Source: Vibrio maerlii
GTDB lineage: Bacteria; Pseudomonadota; Gammaproteobacteria; Enterobacterales; Vibrionaceae
Assembly: GCF_003415655.1 (NCBI RefSeq)
Contig: NZ_QRHC01000009.1
Location: 144,323 to 208,322, forward strand
Direction: 5' to 3'
Length of the DNA: 64,000 nt
Both the position numbers and the translations under genes were made by a program. Below are positions 10,648-20,604 of the stretch, piece by piece (within the stretch, counting starts at the first letter, position 1; each line of letters starts with the position of its first letter). Below the pieces are notes generated by a model. That model did not search any database, was not told where the DNA came from, and saw only the letters and a list, made by a program, of their open reading frames with translations.

Positions 10648-10673
10648 AAAAGTGAGCATTACGCTCACTTTTT
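10648..10673 (-). terminator. Bidirectional terminator after prc
   Basis: Arms AAAAGTGAGC (10648-10657) and GCTCACTTTT (10663-10672) with a 5-nt loop; T runs follow on both strands. It follows the prc stop codon. Confidence 0.85.
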
Positions 10674-10694
10674 GGTTTAAGGTTGTAGAACATA

Positions 10695-11626
10695 CTATTT
10701 GTTTAGTATATCGACCATAATTGCTACCGATTCATCGAGATAAGCATCTGGAGCTTCATAATCTTTCGGAATGTCGTCTAGCGTCTCAAATGCTTTTTCA
10801 CCTAACGTTTTTTGACGTTGGTTCACACGAGCAAGTCGCTTCGAATCAGCCTCATCAGCTTCTTTCTTACGAATTTTCTCGTTCAAGGACAAAGTATTCT
10901 TGTCTTTGTTGGCATTGTACTCTTCGATATCTTCTTGAATGAAACCAAACTCTTGGTCTTTAGCAATACGCTCTAGGTGTTGCTTGGTCAGCAATTGCAC
11001 TAGATCCGAAGGATCACCAAGCACTTCGTACTTCGCTTTGTCGATACTATCCCAAGGTAATGCGTTATCTTCCACACTTTCACCTGTTTCTTCAGGGTTC
11101 ACTGCCGTTGGATAAGCAATATCTGGAACAACACCTTTATGCTGAGTACTACCACCATCGATTCGATAGAATTTTTGAATGGTGTACTGAACATAGCCAA
11201 GCTCTTTATCGAATAAATCATAGATATGGTTCAGTGAACGGTGTTGTTGCACAGTACCTTTACCGAATGAGTTCTCGCCCAACACAATAGCACGGCCGTA
11301 ATCTTGCAAGGCTGCTGCAAAGATCTCAGATGCGGATGCACTGTATCGATTGATCAATACTGTCACTGGGCCTTCGTAGCTGATCTTACCGTCGGTGTCT
11401 GCGTTGACATTCACTCGACCGTAACTATCACGAACTTGAACGACTGGTCCGCTCTCGATAAACAATCCAGATAACGAGGTAGCTTCCGTCAGTGCACCAC
11501 CACCGTTATTACGTAGATCGACAATAATGCCTTCAACACCATCAGCTTTCAGTTCTGTGATCAGTTTGTCGGTGTCTTTTGAAAGGCCGACGTAGAAGCT
11601 CGGTACTTCAAGAACACCATGTGGTT
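10695..11626 (-). pseudogene. prc: 5'-truncated tail-specific protease Prc
   Basis: The frame reads as the C-terminal 310 or so residues of Prc (C-terminal processing protease, periplasmic), which is normally about 660-680 residues. Visible are EVPSFYVGLSKD, IIVDLRNNGGGALTEA, the catalytic Ser region RYSASASEIFAAAL and the catalytic Lys region SFGKGTVQQ, so the dyad survives. The N-terminal domain, PDZ domain, signal peptide and start are missing. The homology stops near 11626 and is replaced by the 5' end of an unrelated, oppositely oriented ABC transporter fragment. An internal ATG at 11465 could start a 257-residue peptide, but it would lack a signal peptide, so I infer loss of function. 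Confidence 0.9.
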
Positions 11627-11632
11627 TATGTT
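11615..11632. other. Deletion or rearrangement junction
   Basis: Within these bases the minus-strand prc coding sequence ends and plus-strand ABC transporter coding sequence begins. Both genes lose their 5' halves here and no intergenic DNA separates them. In E. coli the order is prc-proQ / yebR-letA-letB-rsmF; proQ and yebR are missing. A single deletion joining two divergent genes explains this, or a misassembly. Confidence 0.85.
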
Positions 11633-12500
11633 AACCCCAGTTCAAGAACTGCTTAGCATTCAATTCTCATGGTACAGCGCCAAAGCTGCCCTTAATCGTA
11701 TCAATGACCTACTAGCATTAGAGGAAGAACAACGACCACAAAGCAATGTGAATCCATTCAGCCAAGAGCATGAAGTCGACATCAATATTGAGAACGTAGA
11801 TTTTTCCTACAACGAGGAAGTACAAGTGCTCAATCGACTTAATGTTCACATACCTGCTGGTAAAAAGGTCGCATTAGTGGGAGCCAGCGGTGGTGGTAAA
11901 TCAACCTTAATCCAATTGTTGATTGGTGTTTATCGCCCCAACTCGGGCACGATAAAATTTAATGGTTATGACACTGAAGAGATAGGTTTTGAAATAATCC
12001 GCAATGAAATAGCTGTTGTATTACAGCAACCTATACTCTTTAATGACACATTGAGGCATAATCTGACACTTGGTACAGATTACAACGATGAGCAATTATG
12101 GAATGCGCTCGAAGTTGCACAGTTGCAAGATGTCATCAAGCAGCTTACCGAGGGATTAGAGACTCAGGTGGGCCGTAACGGCATTCGACTTTCAGGGGGT
12201 CAACGCCAGCGTCTGGCTATAGCTCGTATGGTGTTAAGCGATCCTAAGTTTGTCATATTAGATGAAGCGACATCGGCACTGGATACATCAACCGAGGCTG
12301 CACTCCACTTAGCACTGAATAAGTTCTTGAACGGCAGAACCACACTTATCGTCGCTCATAGACTATCAGCGGTAAAACAAGCAGACCTTATATATGTACT
12401 GGAAGATGGTCAGGTATCGCAAAGCGGCACCCATGTAGAACTCGTAGAACAAGATGGTTTATACCAAACTTTATATGGAAATATTCAATCGACAGCCTAA
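11619..12500 (+). pseudogene. 5'-truncated ABC exporter (membrane-ATPase fusion)
   Basis: 293 codons remain. ABC exporters of this kind are about 580-600 residues with six membrane helices and then the ATPase; here only the tail of the membrane domain (MLTPVQELLSIQFSWYSAKA) and the complete nucleotide-binding domain remain. Walker A (GASGGGKST, near residue 88), Q-loop (VLQQP), signature (LSGGQRQR), Walker B (FVILDEATSALD) and H-loop (IVAHRLS) are intact. The apparent ATG at the 5' end lies at the junction and has no convincing ribosome site. The substrate cannot be told. It ends 25 nt before letA. Confidence 0.85.
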
Positions 12501-12504
12501 TTTA

Positions 12505-12518
12505 AGTGACAGGGTGAC
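12505..12518 (+). repeat. 14-nt motif AGTGACAGGGTGAC, copy 1
   Basis: The same 14 bases occur at 21183-21196. The motif is itself a direct repeat of GTGAC separated by AGG. Copy 1 lies between the broken ABC gene and letA. Confidence 0.6.
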
Positions 12519-12525
12519 ATAACTT

Positions 12526-13842
12526 ATGTGTTCAAGTCAGTCTGCCCTGTCTATACCGCAAAGCGCACCCAAAGCGGTGCGTCTTTGTCAGGGTTGCGAC
12601 CTTGCCATCGAACCCCATAAACTTCCCAAGGGTCAAAGCGCGTTTTGCCCTCGCTGTAACCTACAGCTCTATAAAGGTGGAACGCCCTCTCTTGGCGGCA
12701 ATTTAGCATTGGCGATTACTTGCCTACTGCTTTTTGTTCCGTCTCACTTTTTCCCTTTTATTACTATTCGCTTGTTTGGTGTGATGATACCCGCCACTCT
12801 ACCTTCTGGTACTTTTACCCTAATAAGCGAAGGTTTTGTTTGGTTGGGGCTACTGATTTTATTTTGTAGCTCTATTGCTCCTTTACTTGTCAGCTTAGGC
12901 GTGATTTTAATCCACCTCAGTCAACGATTTCGTTGGCTCAAAACATTCCGATTTACCGTTCAGTCTATTCAGTATTTAAAGCACTGGATGATGCTAGACG
13001 TGTTTTTGGTGAGTTTGGGGGTTTCTTGCTTCAAGCTTCAAGACTATGCCGACATCTATATGAACGTCGGGCTAATTGGTATTGTCGCACTACAAATTTT
13101 CTCACTTATTCTCATTGCTCGCTTCAGCGCGCGTCGCTATTGGGATCTGTGGCAGCCTGCAAAAACCACGAAGTTTAAAAGTTACGAAGTACACTGTGGT
13201 CATTGCCATTTGTCACAGCCTGAGGGTGAAAAATGTGTGCGCTGTGAGGCCAAGCTATCTCGCCGTAAGAAAAATTCAATTCAGAAAACGTGGGCATACT
13301 TGATCGCCTCATCCGTGTGTATCATTCCCGCGAACGTTATCCCAATTTCAGTGCTTATTACCAATGGTCAAAGGTTGGAAGATACGATTTTTTCTGGAGT
13401 CGCTTCTTTGGTGGTCAGCGATATGCTGGGTATCGCCATTATTATCTTCGTTGCTAGTATCGTGGTTCCCGTAGCAAAGATTCTCGGACTCATGTACTTA
13501 CTACTAGCCATTCAATTTAAGCGACGCGTGTACCACAAACAACGCATGATTATTTACTACGTCGTTAAGTGGGTAGGAAAATGGTCTGTAATGGATTTGT
13601 TTGTAATCTCGATAATGATGACCCTGCTCGACCGCGGTCAAATACTCGATTTTACACCGGGTTATGGTGCCGTCTTCTTCGGCATTGTAGTTGTACTCAC
13701 TATGCTTGCAGCAGACAGTTTTGATCCCAGGCTCATTTGGGACAACCTTAATGACAAAGAACCAGAAAAGGCAAACACAGCAGCGTCCGCGCAATCTAGG
13801 CACTCTGCCCAAGCAGTTCAATCGCATTCATCATCTGATTAG
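12526..13842 (+). CDS. letA: Intermembrane lipid transport protein LetA (PqiA family)
   Basis: 438 residues. PqiA/LetA (YebS) proteins are inner-membrane partners of tubular MCE proteins that move lipids between membranes. Two zinc-ribbon-like Cys clusters are seen, one in the N-terminal part (CQGC then CPRC, residues 22-45) and one in the middle (CGHC then CVRC, residues 223-240), each followed by about four hydrophobic helices. The C-terminus is a polar, Ser/Ala-rich tail. letB starts 17 nt downstream, so the two form an operon as in E. coli. Confidence 0.92.
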   Translation: MCSSQSALSIPQSAPKAVRLCQGCDLAIEPHKLPKGQSAFCPRCNLQLYKGGTPSLGGNLALAITCLLLFVPSHFFPFITIRLFGVMIPATLPSGTFTLISEGFVWLGLLILFCSSIAPLLVSLGVILIHLSQRFRWLKTFRFTVQSIQYLKHWMMLDVFLVSLGVSCFKLQDYADIYMNVGLIGIVALQIFSLILIARFSARRYWDLWQPAKTTKFKSYEVHCGHCHLSQPEGEKCVRCEAKLSRRKKNSIQKTWAYLIASSVCIIPANVIPISVLITNGQRLEDTIFSGVASLVVSDMLGIAIIIFVASIVVPVAKILGLMYLLLAIQFKRRVYHKQRMIIYYVVKWVGKWSVMDLFVISIMMTLLDRGQILDFTPGYGAVFFGIVVVLTMLAADSFDPRLIWDNLNDKEPEKANTAASAQSRHSAQAVQSHSSSD

Positions 13843-13859
13843 ATAAGAGTTAACGTTTC

Positions 13860-16484
13860 ATGGATAAACAGGCACACTCACCCAAGGTTAAGCGCGATAT
13901 CGGTATATCACCTTTATGGATATTACCGTTACTGACCATCGTTTTAGCTGGTTGGCTGGTTGTAAAAACAATGAATGAATCTGGACAACGGATTCAGATA
14001 TACTTTTCAGATGCGGCTGGTCTGATTGCTGGTCGTACGACCATTCGCTACCAAGGCTTGGAAGTTGGTATGGTGCGTGATATCAATCTCTCCGAAGACC
14101 TGTCTAACATCTACGTAAGCGCGGACATCTACCCTGAAGCAGCTAAACTACTCGGTGAACACACCCGCTTTTGGTTGGTAAAACCGACAGCGAGCCTATC
14201 TGGTATTTCGGGGTTAGATGCGCTTGTATCAGGTAACTACATTGCAATTTTACCTGACGATGATTTTGAATCTGCAAAACCGAAATTAAAATACTACGCG
14301 TTGGATGCTAGCCCTGCTGATCTAACACCAAAAGAAGGTTTGAACATTGAACTAGTGTCTAAAGACCTAGGCTCAATCTCAATTGGTTCAACCATTTTTT
14401 ATAAAAAGATTCCAATTGGAGAAGTGTACAACTATAAGCTCTCAGACTCTTCAGATTCCGTTATCATCAAAGCTTCGATTCAAGATGAATATCGTCACAT
14501 CATCAATAATAAAAGTCGTTTTTGGAATGTCAGCGGTATTGGCGCGCATGTTGGTTTTGAAGGCGTTGATATACGCTTAGAGAGCTTATCTGCTGTGCTT
14601 GGAGGTGCTATTGCTGTCGATTCACCGGAAGACGGTATCCAGCTAGAAGAAGGAAAGACATTCAAGCTTTACCCCGATCTCAAGACTGCTGGTCGTGGTA
14701 TTTCGGTACGTATTGAGCTTCCAGACGGCCACAAAGTCAGTGACAATGGTGCCCCAATTATGTTCCGTGGCCTAGAAATCGGTCAGGTGACAAATATTGT
14801 TTTAAGTGAAGATAGAGAGCAGATAATTGCCTCTGCAGCCATTCAGCCGGTATTCAGCGACATGCTTACTCAGGGCAGCGAGTTTGTATTGGAAGAAGCG
14901 AAAGTCTCTCTTGCGGGTGTTGAAAACATATCTAACCTCCTCACCGGCAACTTCTTAACCTTGGTGCCCGGTGGAGGCGAAGCAGCACGTGAGTTCACCG
15001 CGATTCGTAAAGATCAATATAGCCAACAAGGTGGTCATGCAACAGTGATTAGACTTGTTTCTGACAACGCCTTTGGCATGGTTCCTGAGACACCGGTACT
15101 CTATCGGGGCATTAACGTCGGTAGCATTACGGAAGTTGAACTAGAAGGTGAACAGGTCATTCTCCAAGTTCTTATAGAAAACCAATACCTGCATCTAGTT
15201 AAATCTAACACACGATTTTACGTCACCGGCAGTGCAACTGCATCACTTACAGAGTCGGGGCTGAGTGTCACTGTTCCTCCAGCGAAACAACTACTGTCCG
15301 GGTCAATTAGCTTTATGAGTGAGGGCTCTGAAAAGTTACAAGATGAATACACCTTGTTTGCGAATAAGTCCCTAGCTGAACTTGCAAAAACCAACCGCGC
15401 TGGGTTTAAACGTGTTCAGATCTATTCTACAGAGCTTCCTTCTATCTCTATTGGTAGTCCACTACTCTATCGAAATTTAGAAGTGGGTAGCATTGAGGAC
15501 TTTTCTTTGGTTGATGGTGGCGTCATCATAAAAGCGAAAATCAATCAAAAGTACGCTTACCTTCTGACCAACCAAACGGTTTTCTGGAATCGCTCTGGTG
15601 TGGAAGTTGATGCCTCTCTAGCCGGCGTGTCGGTGAAAGCCGCGCCAATAAAAACCTTAATCCAAGGTGGTATCGCCTTTGACAACCTACCGGGCGTTGA
15701 AAACATGTTAGGCAATAAGTGGAAGCTTTACGAGAACTACCAAACCGCTCGTAAATACGGCAAAGAAGCCACCATCATCACAATGTCTAACAATGCGATC
15801 AAACCAGGCACTGAGATTCGCTACCAAGGTGTTAAAGTAGGTGAAGTCAGTGTAGTGGTGCCAGATTTTCGTAACCAACGTGCCATGCTAACCGTCCGTA
15901 TTCTTCCAGAGTACGTAAACAATATTTTGCTGGATAAATCGGTATTTTGGTTGGTTGAACCAGAGCTTGGCTTATCAGGATTTAAAAACCTCGATTCTAT
16001 TCTAAGCCAGTACATTCGCGTAGAGCCAAAAGGCACTACACCTTCATATAAGTTCAATCTCGCGAGCCAACCGACAGAGCGCAATGGTACAGAGTTTGTC
16101 TTGCAAAGTGTCTCGAAAGGATCCGTTGGTGTCGGTACCCCGATACTCTATCGAGAAATCGAAGTCGGTAAAGTAGAGTCAGTGGAACTGGGCAAACTCG
16201 CTGATCGCGTCATTACTCGTATTCGAGTTCATCCCGATTACGCCTACTTAGTTAGAAGTAATACCGTTTTCTGGAACGTGTCTGGGGTTGATGTCTCTAT
16301 AGGCCTTACCGGAGCAAACATTAAAGCAGGTACTGTCGATAGCATACTTAAGGGAGGTATAACTTTTGCGACACCCGAAGATGCTACCTTACAAGACATT
16401 GCTACGGCGGGAACGACCTTTATTCTGCACAAAGAAGCCGACCCTAGTTGGAGTCAGTGGCGCACCGCAATTCCAAAACCCTAG
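13860..16484 (+). CDS. letB: Intermembrane lipid transport protein LetB (MCE family)
   Basis: 874 residues, close to E. coli LetB (YebT, 877), which stacks seven MCE domains per subunit into a hexameric periplasmic tunnel. After a short cytoplasmic start there is one membrane helix (residues 20-40, ISPLWILPLLTIVLAGWLVV), then seven MCE repeats, each showing a 'YRGxEVGxV' type strand (e.g. RYQGLEVGMV, FYKKIPIGEV, MFRGLEIGQV, LYRGINVGSI, LYRNLEVGSI, RYQGVKVGEV, LYREIEVGKV). The repeats have the pore-loop segments between strands. It is followed by a strong terminator. Confidence 0.95.
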   Translation: MDKQAHSPKVKRDIGISPLWILPLLTIVLAGWLVVKTMNESGQRIQIYFSDAAGLIAGRTTIRYQGLEVGMVRDINLSEDLSNIYVSADIYPEAAKLLGEHTRFWLVKPTASLSGISGLDALVSGNYIAILPDDDFESAKPKLKYYALDASPADLTPKEGLNIELVSKDLGSISIGSTIFYKKIPIGEVYNYKLSDSSDSVIIKASIQDEYRHIINNKSRFWNVSGIGAHVGFEGVDIRLESLSAVLGGAIAVDSPEDGIQLEEGKTFKLYPDLKTAGRGISVRIELPDGHKVSDNGAPIMFRGLEIGQVTNIVLSEDREQIIASAAIQPVFSDMLTQGSEFVLEEAKVSLAGVENISNLLTGNFLTLVPGGGEAAREFTAIRKDQYSQQGGHATVIRLVSDNAFGMVPETPVLYRGINVGSITEVELEGEQVILQVLIENQYLHLVKSNTRFYVTGSATASLTESGLSVTVPPAKQLLSGSISFMSEGSEKLQDEYTLFANKSLAELAKTNRAGFKRVQIYSTELPSISIGSPLLYRNLEVGSIEDFSLVDGGVIIKAKINQKYAYLLTNQTVFWNRSGVEVDASLAGVSVKAAPIKTLIQGGIAFDNLPGVENMLGNKWKLYENYQTARKYGKEATIITMSNNAIKPGTEIRYQGVKVGEVSVVVPDFRNQRAMLTVRILPEYVNNILLDKSVFWLVEPELGLSGFKNLDSILSQYIRVEPKGTTPSYKFNLASQPTERNGTEFVLQSVSKGSVGVGTPILYREIEVGKVESVELGKLADRVITRIRVHPDYAYLVRSNTVFWNVSGVDVSIGLTGANIKAGTVDSILKGGITFATPEDATLQDIATAGTTFILHKEADPSWSQWRTAIPKP

Positions 16485-16515
16485 AGTCTGTTGACGAAAA
16501 ATCAAATAACTCAAC

Positions 16516-16541
16516 AAAGAGCAGCATTTTCGCTGCTCTTT
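16516..16541 (+). terminator. Terminator after letAB
   Basis: Perfect 10-bp arms AAAGAGCAGC (16516-16525) and GCTGCTCTTT (16532-16541) with a 6-nt loop, followed by a pyrimidine-rich tract. It also argues that the rsmF start lies downstream of it. Confidence 0.9.
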
Positions 16542-16604
16542 CTCTTTTTACCCTCTTGTTTTTGCTTTACACTTCCCAGCAAATTCCTAATCCGAGTAAT
16601 CCCT

Positions 16605-18032
16605 TTGCACAGTAACGTATACCTCCCAGAAGAATTCCTTAGCGAGATTGAAAAGATACTGCCAAGTCACCTTTTAATGGATGACTTTATTGCTTCCTGT
16701 CAGCGCCCTTTGCGCAAAAGTATCCGCGTCAATACGCTTAAAGTATCAGTTGAGGTATTCTGTGAGATCGCGAAAGGAAAAGGCTGGGAGTTAGAACAAG
16801 TGCCTTGGTGTGCTGAAGGGTTCTGGATTATTGCAGACGAATCTGAAGTACCTCTTGGAAACACTGCCGAGCATATGTCTGGTCTGTTCTACATCCAAGA
16901 GGCGAGTTCGATGATGCCAGTTTCTGCATTGTTTGAAGATAACTCTGATTATGAAGCTGTACTTGATACCGCAGCGGCACCAGGTTCCAAGACCACACAA
17001 ATTGCGGCTCTGATGAACAATCAAGGTATTCTTGTTGCCAACGAGTACGCTGCGAGCCGTGTTAAAGTACTTCACGCTAATATTGAGCGCTGTGGCATTC
17101 GCAATGCCGCACTGAGCAATTTTGACGGTCGTGTATTTGGTCCTTGGCTACCAGAGCAATTCGATGCGGTTCTTCTGGACGCACCTTGCTCTGGCGAAGG
17201 CACAGTGCGTAAGGATGCGGACGCAATGAAGAACTGGAGCAAAGCTTCGGTCTTGGAGATAGCACAAACACAAAAAGAACTCATTGAGAGTGCATTCCAT
17301 GCACTGAAGCCTGGCGGTACTCTGGTTTACTCAACCTGTACTTTGAGCGAAGAAGAAAACCAGCAAGTTTGTCACCACCTGAAAGACATATTCGGAGACG
17401 CGGTTGAGTTTGAGTCACTCGCAAACTTATTCGAAGGCGCAGATAAGTCATTAACGCCAGATGGTTTCTTGCATATTTTCCCACAGTCTTACGATTGTGA
17501 AGGTTTCTTTGTTGCTCGACTTCGCAAGACAGCAAGCGTTGCTCCGCCTGAGGTTAAGAAAAAACTGGGTAAGTTCCCATTTGTAAAAGCATCGAAAAAG
17601 CAGACTCTAGACGTCGAGAAACACCTCTCAGATACTTTGAATATCACACTACCACAAAGTAGTTCTATTTGGATTCGTGACAACGACGTATGGCTTTTCC
17701 CTAACGCGCTCGAGCCTATGATCGGCGAATTACGCTTTTCGCGCATGGGGATCAAAATTGCAGAGATGCATAAAAAAGGCTACCGCTGGCAACATCAGGT
17801 CGCGATGTCACTATTTGAACCATCGCTGCACGACGCAGCGCGTGTAGAGCTCTCTATCGAAGATGCTCGAGAATGGTTTATGGGTAGAGATGTGCGCCCA
17901 GAGGGTCAAAGCGGTAAAGGTGAAATTATAGTCACCTATAACCAATCTGCTATCGGTCTTGGTAAATGGGTCGGCAATCGCATTAAAAATGGCCTACCAC
18001 GAGAACTAGTGAGAGATAAGAACTTGTTCTAG
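16605..18032 (+). CDS. rsmF: 16S rRNA (cytosine-C5)-methyltransferase RsmF
   Basis: 475 residues from a TTG start. RsmF methylates C1407 of 16S rRNA using S-adenosylmethionine. The SAM-binding motif [16 protein letters not shown], the PC motif [15 protein letters not shown] and the TC motif [13 protein letters not shown], which hold the two catalytic cysteines, are intact; a C-terminal RNA-binding part with [10 protein letters not shown] and GYRWQH follows. The frame is open upstream to 16491, but that stretch contains the letB terminator. The TTG gives [11 protein letters not shown], which matches the N-terminus of relatives (xxxVYFPDAFL). The ribosome site is weak, so the start is inferred. 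Confidence 0.92.
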   Translation: MHSNVYLPEEFLSEIEKILPSHLLMDDFIASCQRPLRKSIRVNTLKVSVEVFCEIAKGKGWELEQVPWCAEGFWIIADESEVPLGNTAEHMSGLFYIQEASSMMPVSALFEDNSDYEAVLDTAAAPGSKTTQIAALMNNQGILVANEYAASRVKVLHANIERCGIRNAALSNFDGRVFGPWLPEQFDAVLLDAPCSGEGTVRKDADAMKNWSKASVLEIAQTQKELIESAFHALKPGGTLVYSTCTLSEEENQQVCHHLKDIFGDAVEFESLANLFEGADKSLTPDGFLHIFPQSYDCEGFFVARLRKTASVAPPEVKKKLGKFPFVKASKKQTLDVEKHLSDTLNITLPQSSSIWIRDNDVWLFPNALEPMIGELRFSRMGIKIAEMHKKGYRWQHQVAMSLFEPSLHDAARVELSIEDAREWFMGRDVRPEGQSGKGEIIVTYNQSAIGLGKWVGNRIKNGLPRELVRDKNLF

Positions 18033-18087
18033 GATTTACGCGTTGACCTTACTGAAAGTTATTATTGAAATTACATGCAGTTATAAA

Positions 18088-18113
18088 AAGAGCACCACTT
18101 AGTTGGTGCTCTT
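18088..18113 (+). terminator. Terminator after rsmF
   Basis: Perfect 10-bp arms AAGAGCACCA (18088-18097) and TGGTGCTCTT (18104-18113) with a 6-nt loop, followed by ATTGTTT. Confidence 0.85.
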
Positions 18114-18149
18114 ATTGTTTGAAACTGGCGAAATTGCGATCTTAAGCTA

Positions 18150-18260
18150 GTATTAAATGTAGTTTAGACAACCTTATTCAGCTTGCTGAAACCAGTTAGC
18201 GCGGGCTCTTCGGAGCCATTTCCCCTAGGCCCAGAACAGGAACGGTTCTGGGCTCTTTTT
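18150..18260 (+). ncRNA. Possible small regulatory RNA
   Basis: Between the rsmF terminator and the cvfB 3' end lies a second, complete terminator: arms GCCCAGAAC (18229-18237) and GTTCTGGGC (18245-18253), then TCTTTTT. Just upstream is a GGCTC-TTCG-GAGCC hairpin (18204-18217) with the stable UUCG tetraloop. A terminator this strong about 150 nt after an rsmF terminator has no protein gene to serve on the plus strand. I infer a short RNA starting around 18150 after an AT-rich promoter-like stretch. The 5' end is a guess and no known sRNA family was recognised. Confidence 0.4.
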
Positions 18261-18288
18261 GTCGAGGACACTCTATCAATTTAAGAAA

Positions 18289-19128
18289 CTAGCCGTTTAG
18301 GCGAATGCCTTCTTTCTCGATAGTAATTTTGCCAGCTTTGTATAAGCCACCAATGGTTTTCTTGAACGTTCCCTTACTCGTACGGAAAGCCGAGAAAATA
18401 GCTTCTGGTGAAGACTTATCGTTCAGTGGTAGAAAACCACCTTTCTTCTCTAACAAATCAAGTATCTTTTGGCTAAGGTCATCCATTTTCGCTACACCAA
18501 TCTTCTGAAGAGACAGGTTGATCTTGCCATCTTCTCGAATTTCTTTGATATAGCCTGTTAGGCGCTTACCGACAAACAGTTTACCGAATACATCTGATGG
18601 GAAGATCATCCCCCAGTGCTCGCCATTAATGATTGCTTTGTAGCCTAAGTCACTGCGCTCTGCGATGATGAGCTCTACCGACTGATTGCGCTTATAGTTT
18701 GCTGGAGTTTTATCCAACCATTTATTGAACTTAGTAGTACCAACAATACGACCAGACGCTTTATCTGTGTATACGTACACAAGGATCGTTTGACCTTCGT
18801 TGAAACGAGCACGCTGCTCACTAAAAGGAATAAGCAAGTCTTTCTCTTTAATACCCCAATTTACAAACACACCAGTACTGTTCACACCCTCTACGGTCAT
18901 CAAACCCCACTCACCGACAGATGCGATTGGCTTAGTGGTCGTCGCCGCCAGTTGGTTATCTGAATCTAGGTACAAAAAGACGTTAAGAGATTGTCCAATT
19001 TCACTGTTTTCCGGTACGTAGCGAGAAGGCAGCAATACCGTGCCGTAATCATCCGCATCTAAGAAAAGGCCAAAGTCTGCCTTCTTTACAATCGGTAACT
19101 GGTTAAATTGACCAAGTTTAATCATCAT
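18289..19128 (-). CDS. S1-domain RNA-binding protein, CvfB family
   Basis: 279 residues. CvfB-like proteins carry three S1-type OB folds and a C-terminal winged helix and bind RNA. The N-terminal S1 repeats are visible (FGLFLDADDYGTVLLPSRYVP near residue 20; GVFVNWGIKEKDLLIPFSEQ near residue 90; LGYKAIINGEHWGMIFPSDVF near 165 followed by GYIKEIREDGKINLSLQ), and the tail from about residue 215 resembles a winged helix (SSPEAIFSAFRTSKGTFKKTIGG). Its role in vibrios is not established. It is transcribed divergently from the membrane protein gene at 19237. Confidence 0.88.
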   Translation of the reverse strand: MMIKLGQFNQLPIVKKADFGLFLDADDYGTVLLPSRYVPENSEIGQSLNVFLYLDSDNQLAATTTKPIASVGEWGLMTVEGVNSTGVFVNWGIKEKDLLIPFSEQRARFNEGQTILVYVYTDKASGRIVGTTKFNKWLDKTPANYKRNQSVELIIAERSDLGYKAIINGEHWGMIFPSDVFGKLFVGKRLTGYIKEIREDGKINLSLQKIGVAKMDDLSQKILDLLEKKGGFLPLNDKSSPEAIFSAFRTSKGTFKKTIGGLYKAGKITIEKEGIRLNG

Positions 19129-19236
19129 TCATTTCTCTAATATAAATTTACGGAGATTATACGTGATCTCTGTTATCCTTTCGCGTGAAAGTCGCAAGAT
19201 AATGAAAATAATCAGCAAAACATCAAGGAGACATGA

Positions 19237-20604
19237 GTGATCACCGTTGATAAGCAAGACGCTATTACCCTGAAAATCACCCATGCCATGAAAAAATCGA
19301 AAAAGTTAGACCTAGACGTTTACCTTTTTATTCCAGGAGAACTCAACCTCACCTCGGACACGGTTTCTGAAACGGACTTTTACTACAACTCCATCACACA
19401 AAAACGTTCATATTTTAGTGATAAAACCCTACTACCCTTGGTGCACAGCCGACTAGCTCAACGTGGGCGTCTCTCATCTACTCAGTATCGTGTTAGTTTG
19501 AGTTTGTTTGCCTATCAATACGTTATCGCGCTCGATAAGGCGGTAAGTACACTAAATAAAGAAAAAGCTGAAGACATTACCTCTGACGAGGTCGATGAGG
19601 TTATCGAGCTTGCTCTAGACATCCTAAAGCGATTGAGACGAACTATACCGTTTGATGAAAGCCTCAAACGCTATTACGTCAATATCGATAACTACCTATC
19701 TTGGTATACCGAACAAAAATTCTTATCGCTGGTGGCTCATCTACCACGTGGCAAAGAATACTCCACCATCAAAGAACGCCTTATCACCTTGTGTGAAAAG
19801 GAACGCGCTCACCGAAAATTACATCGCTATAACTCGCGTAAGGTTCGCGAAGATGTGACTCGCATGAGTAATAAGATGCGCTTATTACGCCGTTTGATCG
19901 AGCATCCTATCGTTCTGAAAGAAAAAACCTTGTCGATGGGTAGTAACATTCAGCGTGCTGTCAAAGGTATTGCGACCGGTTTAGTTATGGTCTTTGTCAC
20001 TACCAGTGTTATCTGGGCACGTGACTACCTTGGGGAGATCACCGCATCTTTCATCATTGCGATGTCATTCATTTATGCATTACGTGAGGTATTTAAGGAT
20101 GATCTACGTGACATCCTTTGGCGTTGGATTCGTAAGGGCAAACCAAAATGGCGTAAGCGTTATATTGACCCGACCACCAAGAAAGCAGTGGGTAATAAGC
20201 TCGAATGGCTCGATTACACCAGCCTCTCAAAACTCCCTGACCGTATTAAGTCGATTCGTAAGAAGCGTGTCGTGCAACGTGAAGAAGCGGTGTTGCACTA
20301 CAAAGCACACACCAGTATGACAACATCACTGTTTATGAGTGGTTATGACGAAACGCGTGAATCTCTGCAGATAAGTTTACGATCATTAACACGACTAATG
20401 GACAAAGGTTCAAACAAGGTATACACCCTCAAAGAAGGGCAAGTTAGTAGAGAGTCTGTTGAGAAGCGTCACCTTCTCAACCTAATTATCAAAGAAGATA
20501 ACCAAGACGGCAGTCCAATATACTACCGCTGGAAAATAGTTCTTAACCGTTCAAAAATCGTCGACATCGAGCAGATGGATATTGAACAGATTGAGGATGC
20601 CTAA
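19237..20604 (+). CDS. Conserved membrane protein of unknown function
   Basis: 455 residues from a GTG start, chosen because AAGGAG lies 7 nt upstream; a nearby ATG is out of frame. The N-terminal 230 residues are soluble, charged and helical. Two hydrophobic helices follow (about residues 245-262 and 268-283), then a basic C-terminal half (e.g. RWIRKGKPKWRKRYIDP). The topology suggests a two-helix anchor with two cytoplasmic domains. I do not recognise a named family. Its end overlaps that of the convergent DUF4442 gene by 4 nt. Confidence 0.75.
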   Translation: MITVDKQDAITLKITHAMKKSKKLDLDVYLFIPGELNLTSDTVSETDFYYNSITQKRSYFSDKTLLPLVHSRLAQRGRLSSTQYRVSLSLFAYQYVIALDKAVSTLNKEKAEDITSDEVDEVIELALDILKRLRRTIPFDESLKRYYVNIDNYLSWYTEQKFLSLVAHLPRGKEYSTIKERLITLCEKERAHRKLHRYNSRKVREDVTRMSNKMRLLRRLIEHPIVLKEKTLSMGSNIQRAVKGIATGLVMVFVTTSVIWARDYLGEITASFIIAMSFIYALREVFKDDLRDILWRWIRKGKPKWRKRYIDPTTKKAVGNKLEWLDYTSLSKLPDRIKSIRKKRVVQREEAVLHYKAHTSMTTSLFMSGYDETRESLQISLRSLTRLMDKGSNKVYTLKEGQVSRESVEKRHLLNLIIKEDNQDGSPIYYRWKIVLNRSKIVDIEQMDIEQIEDA

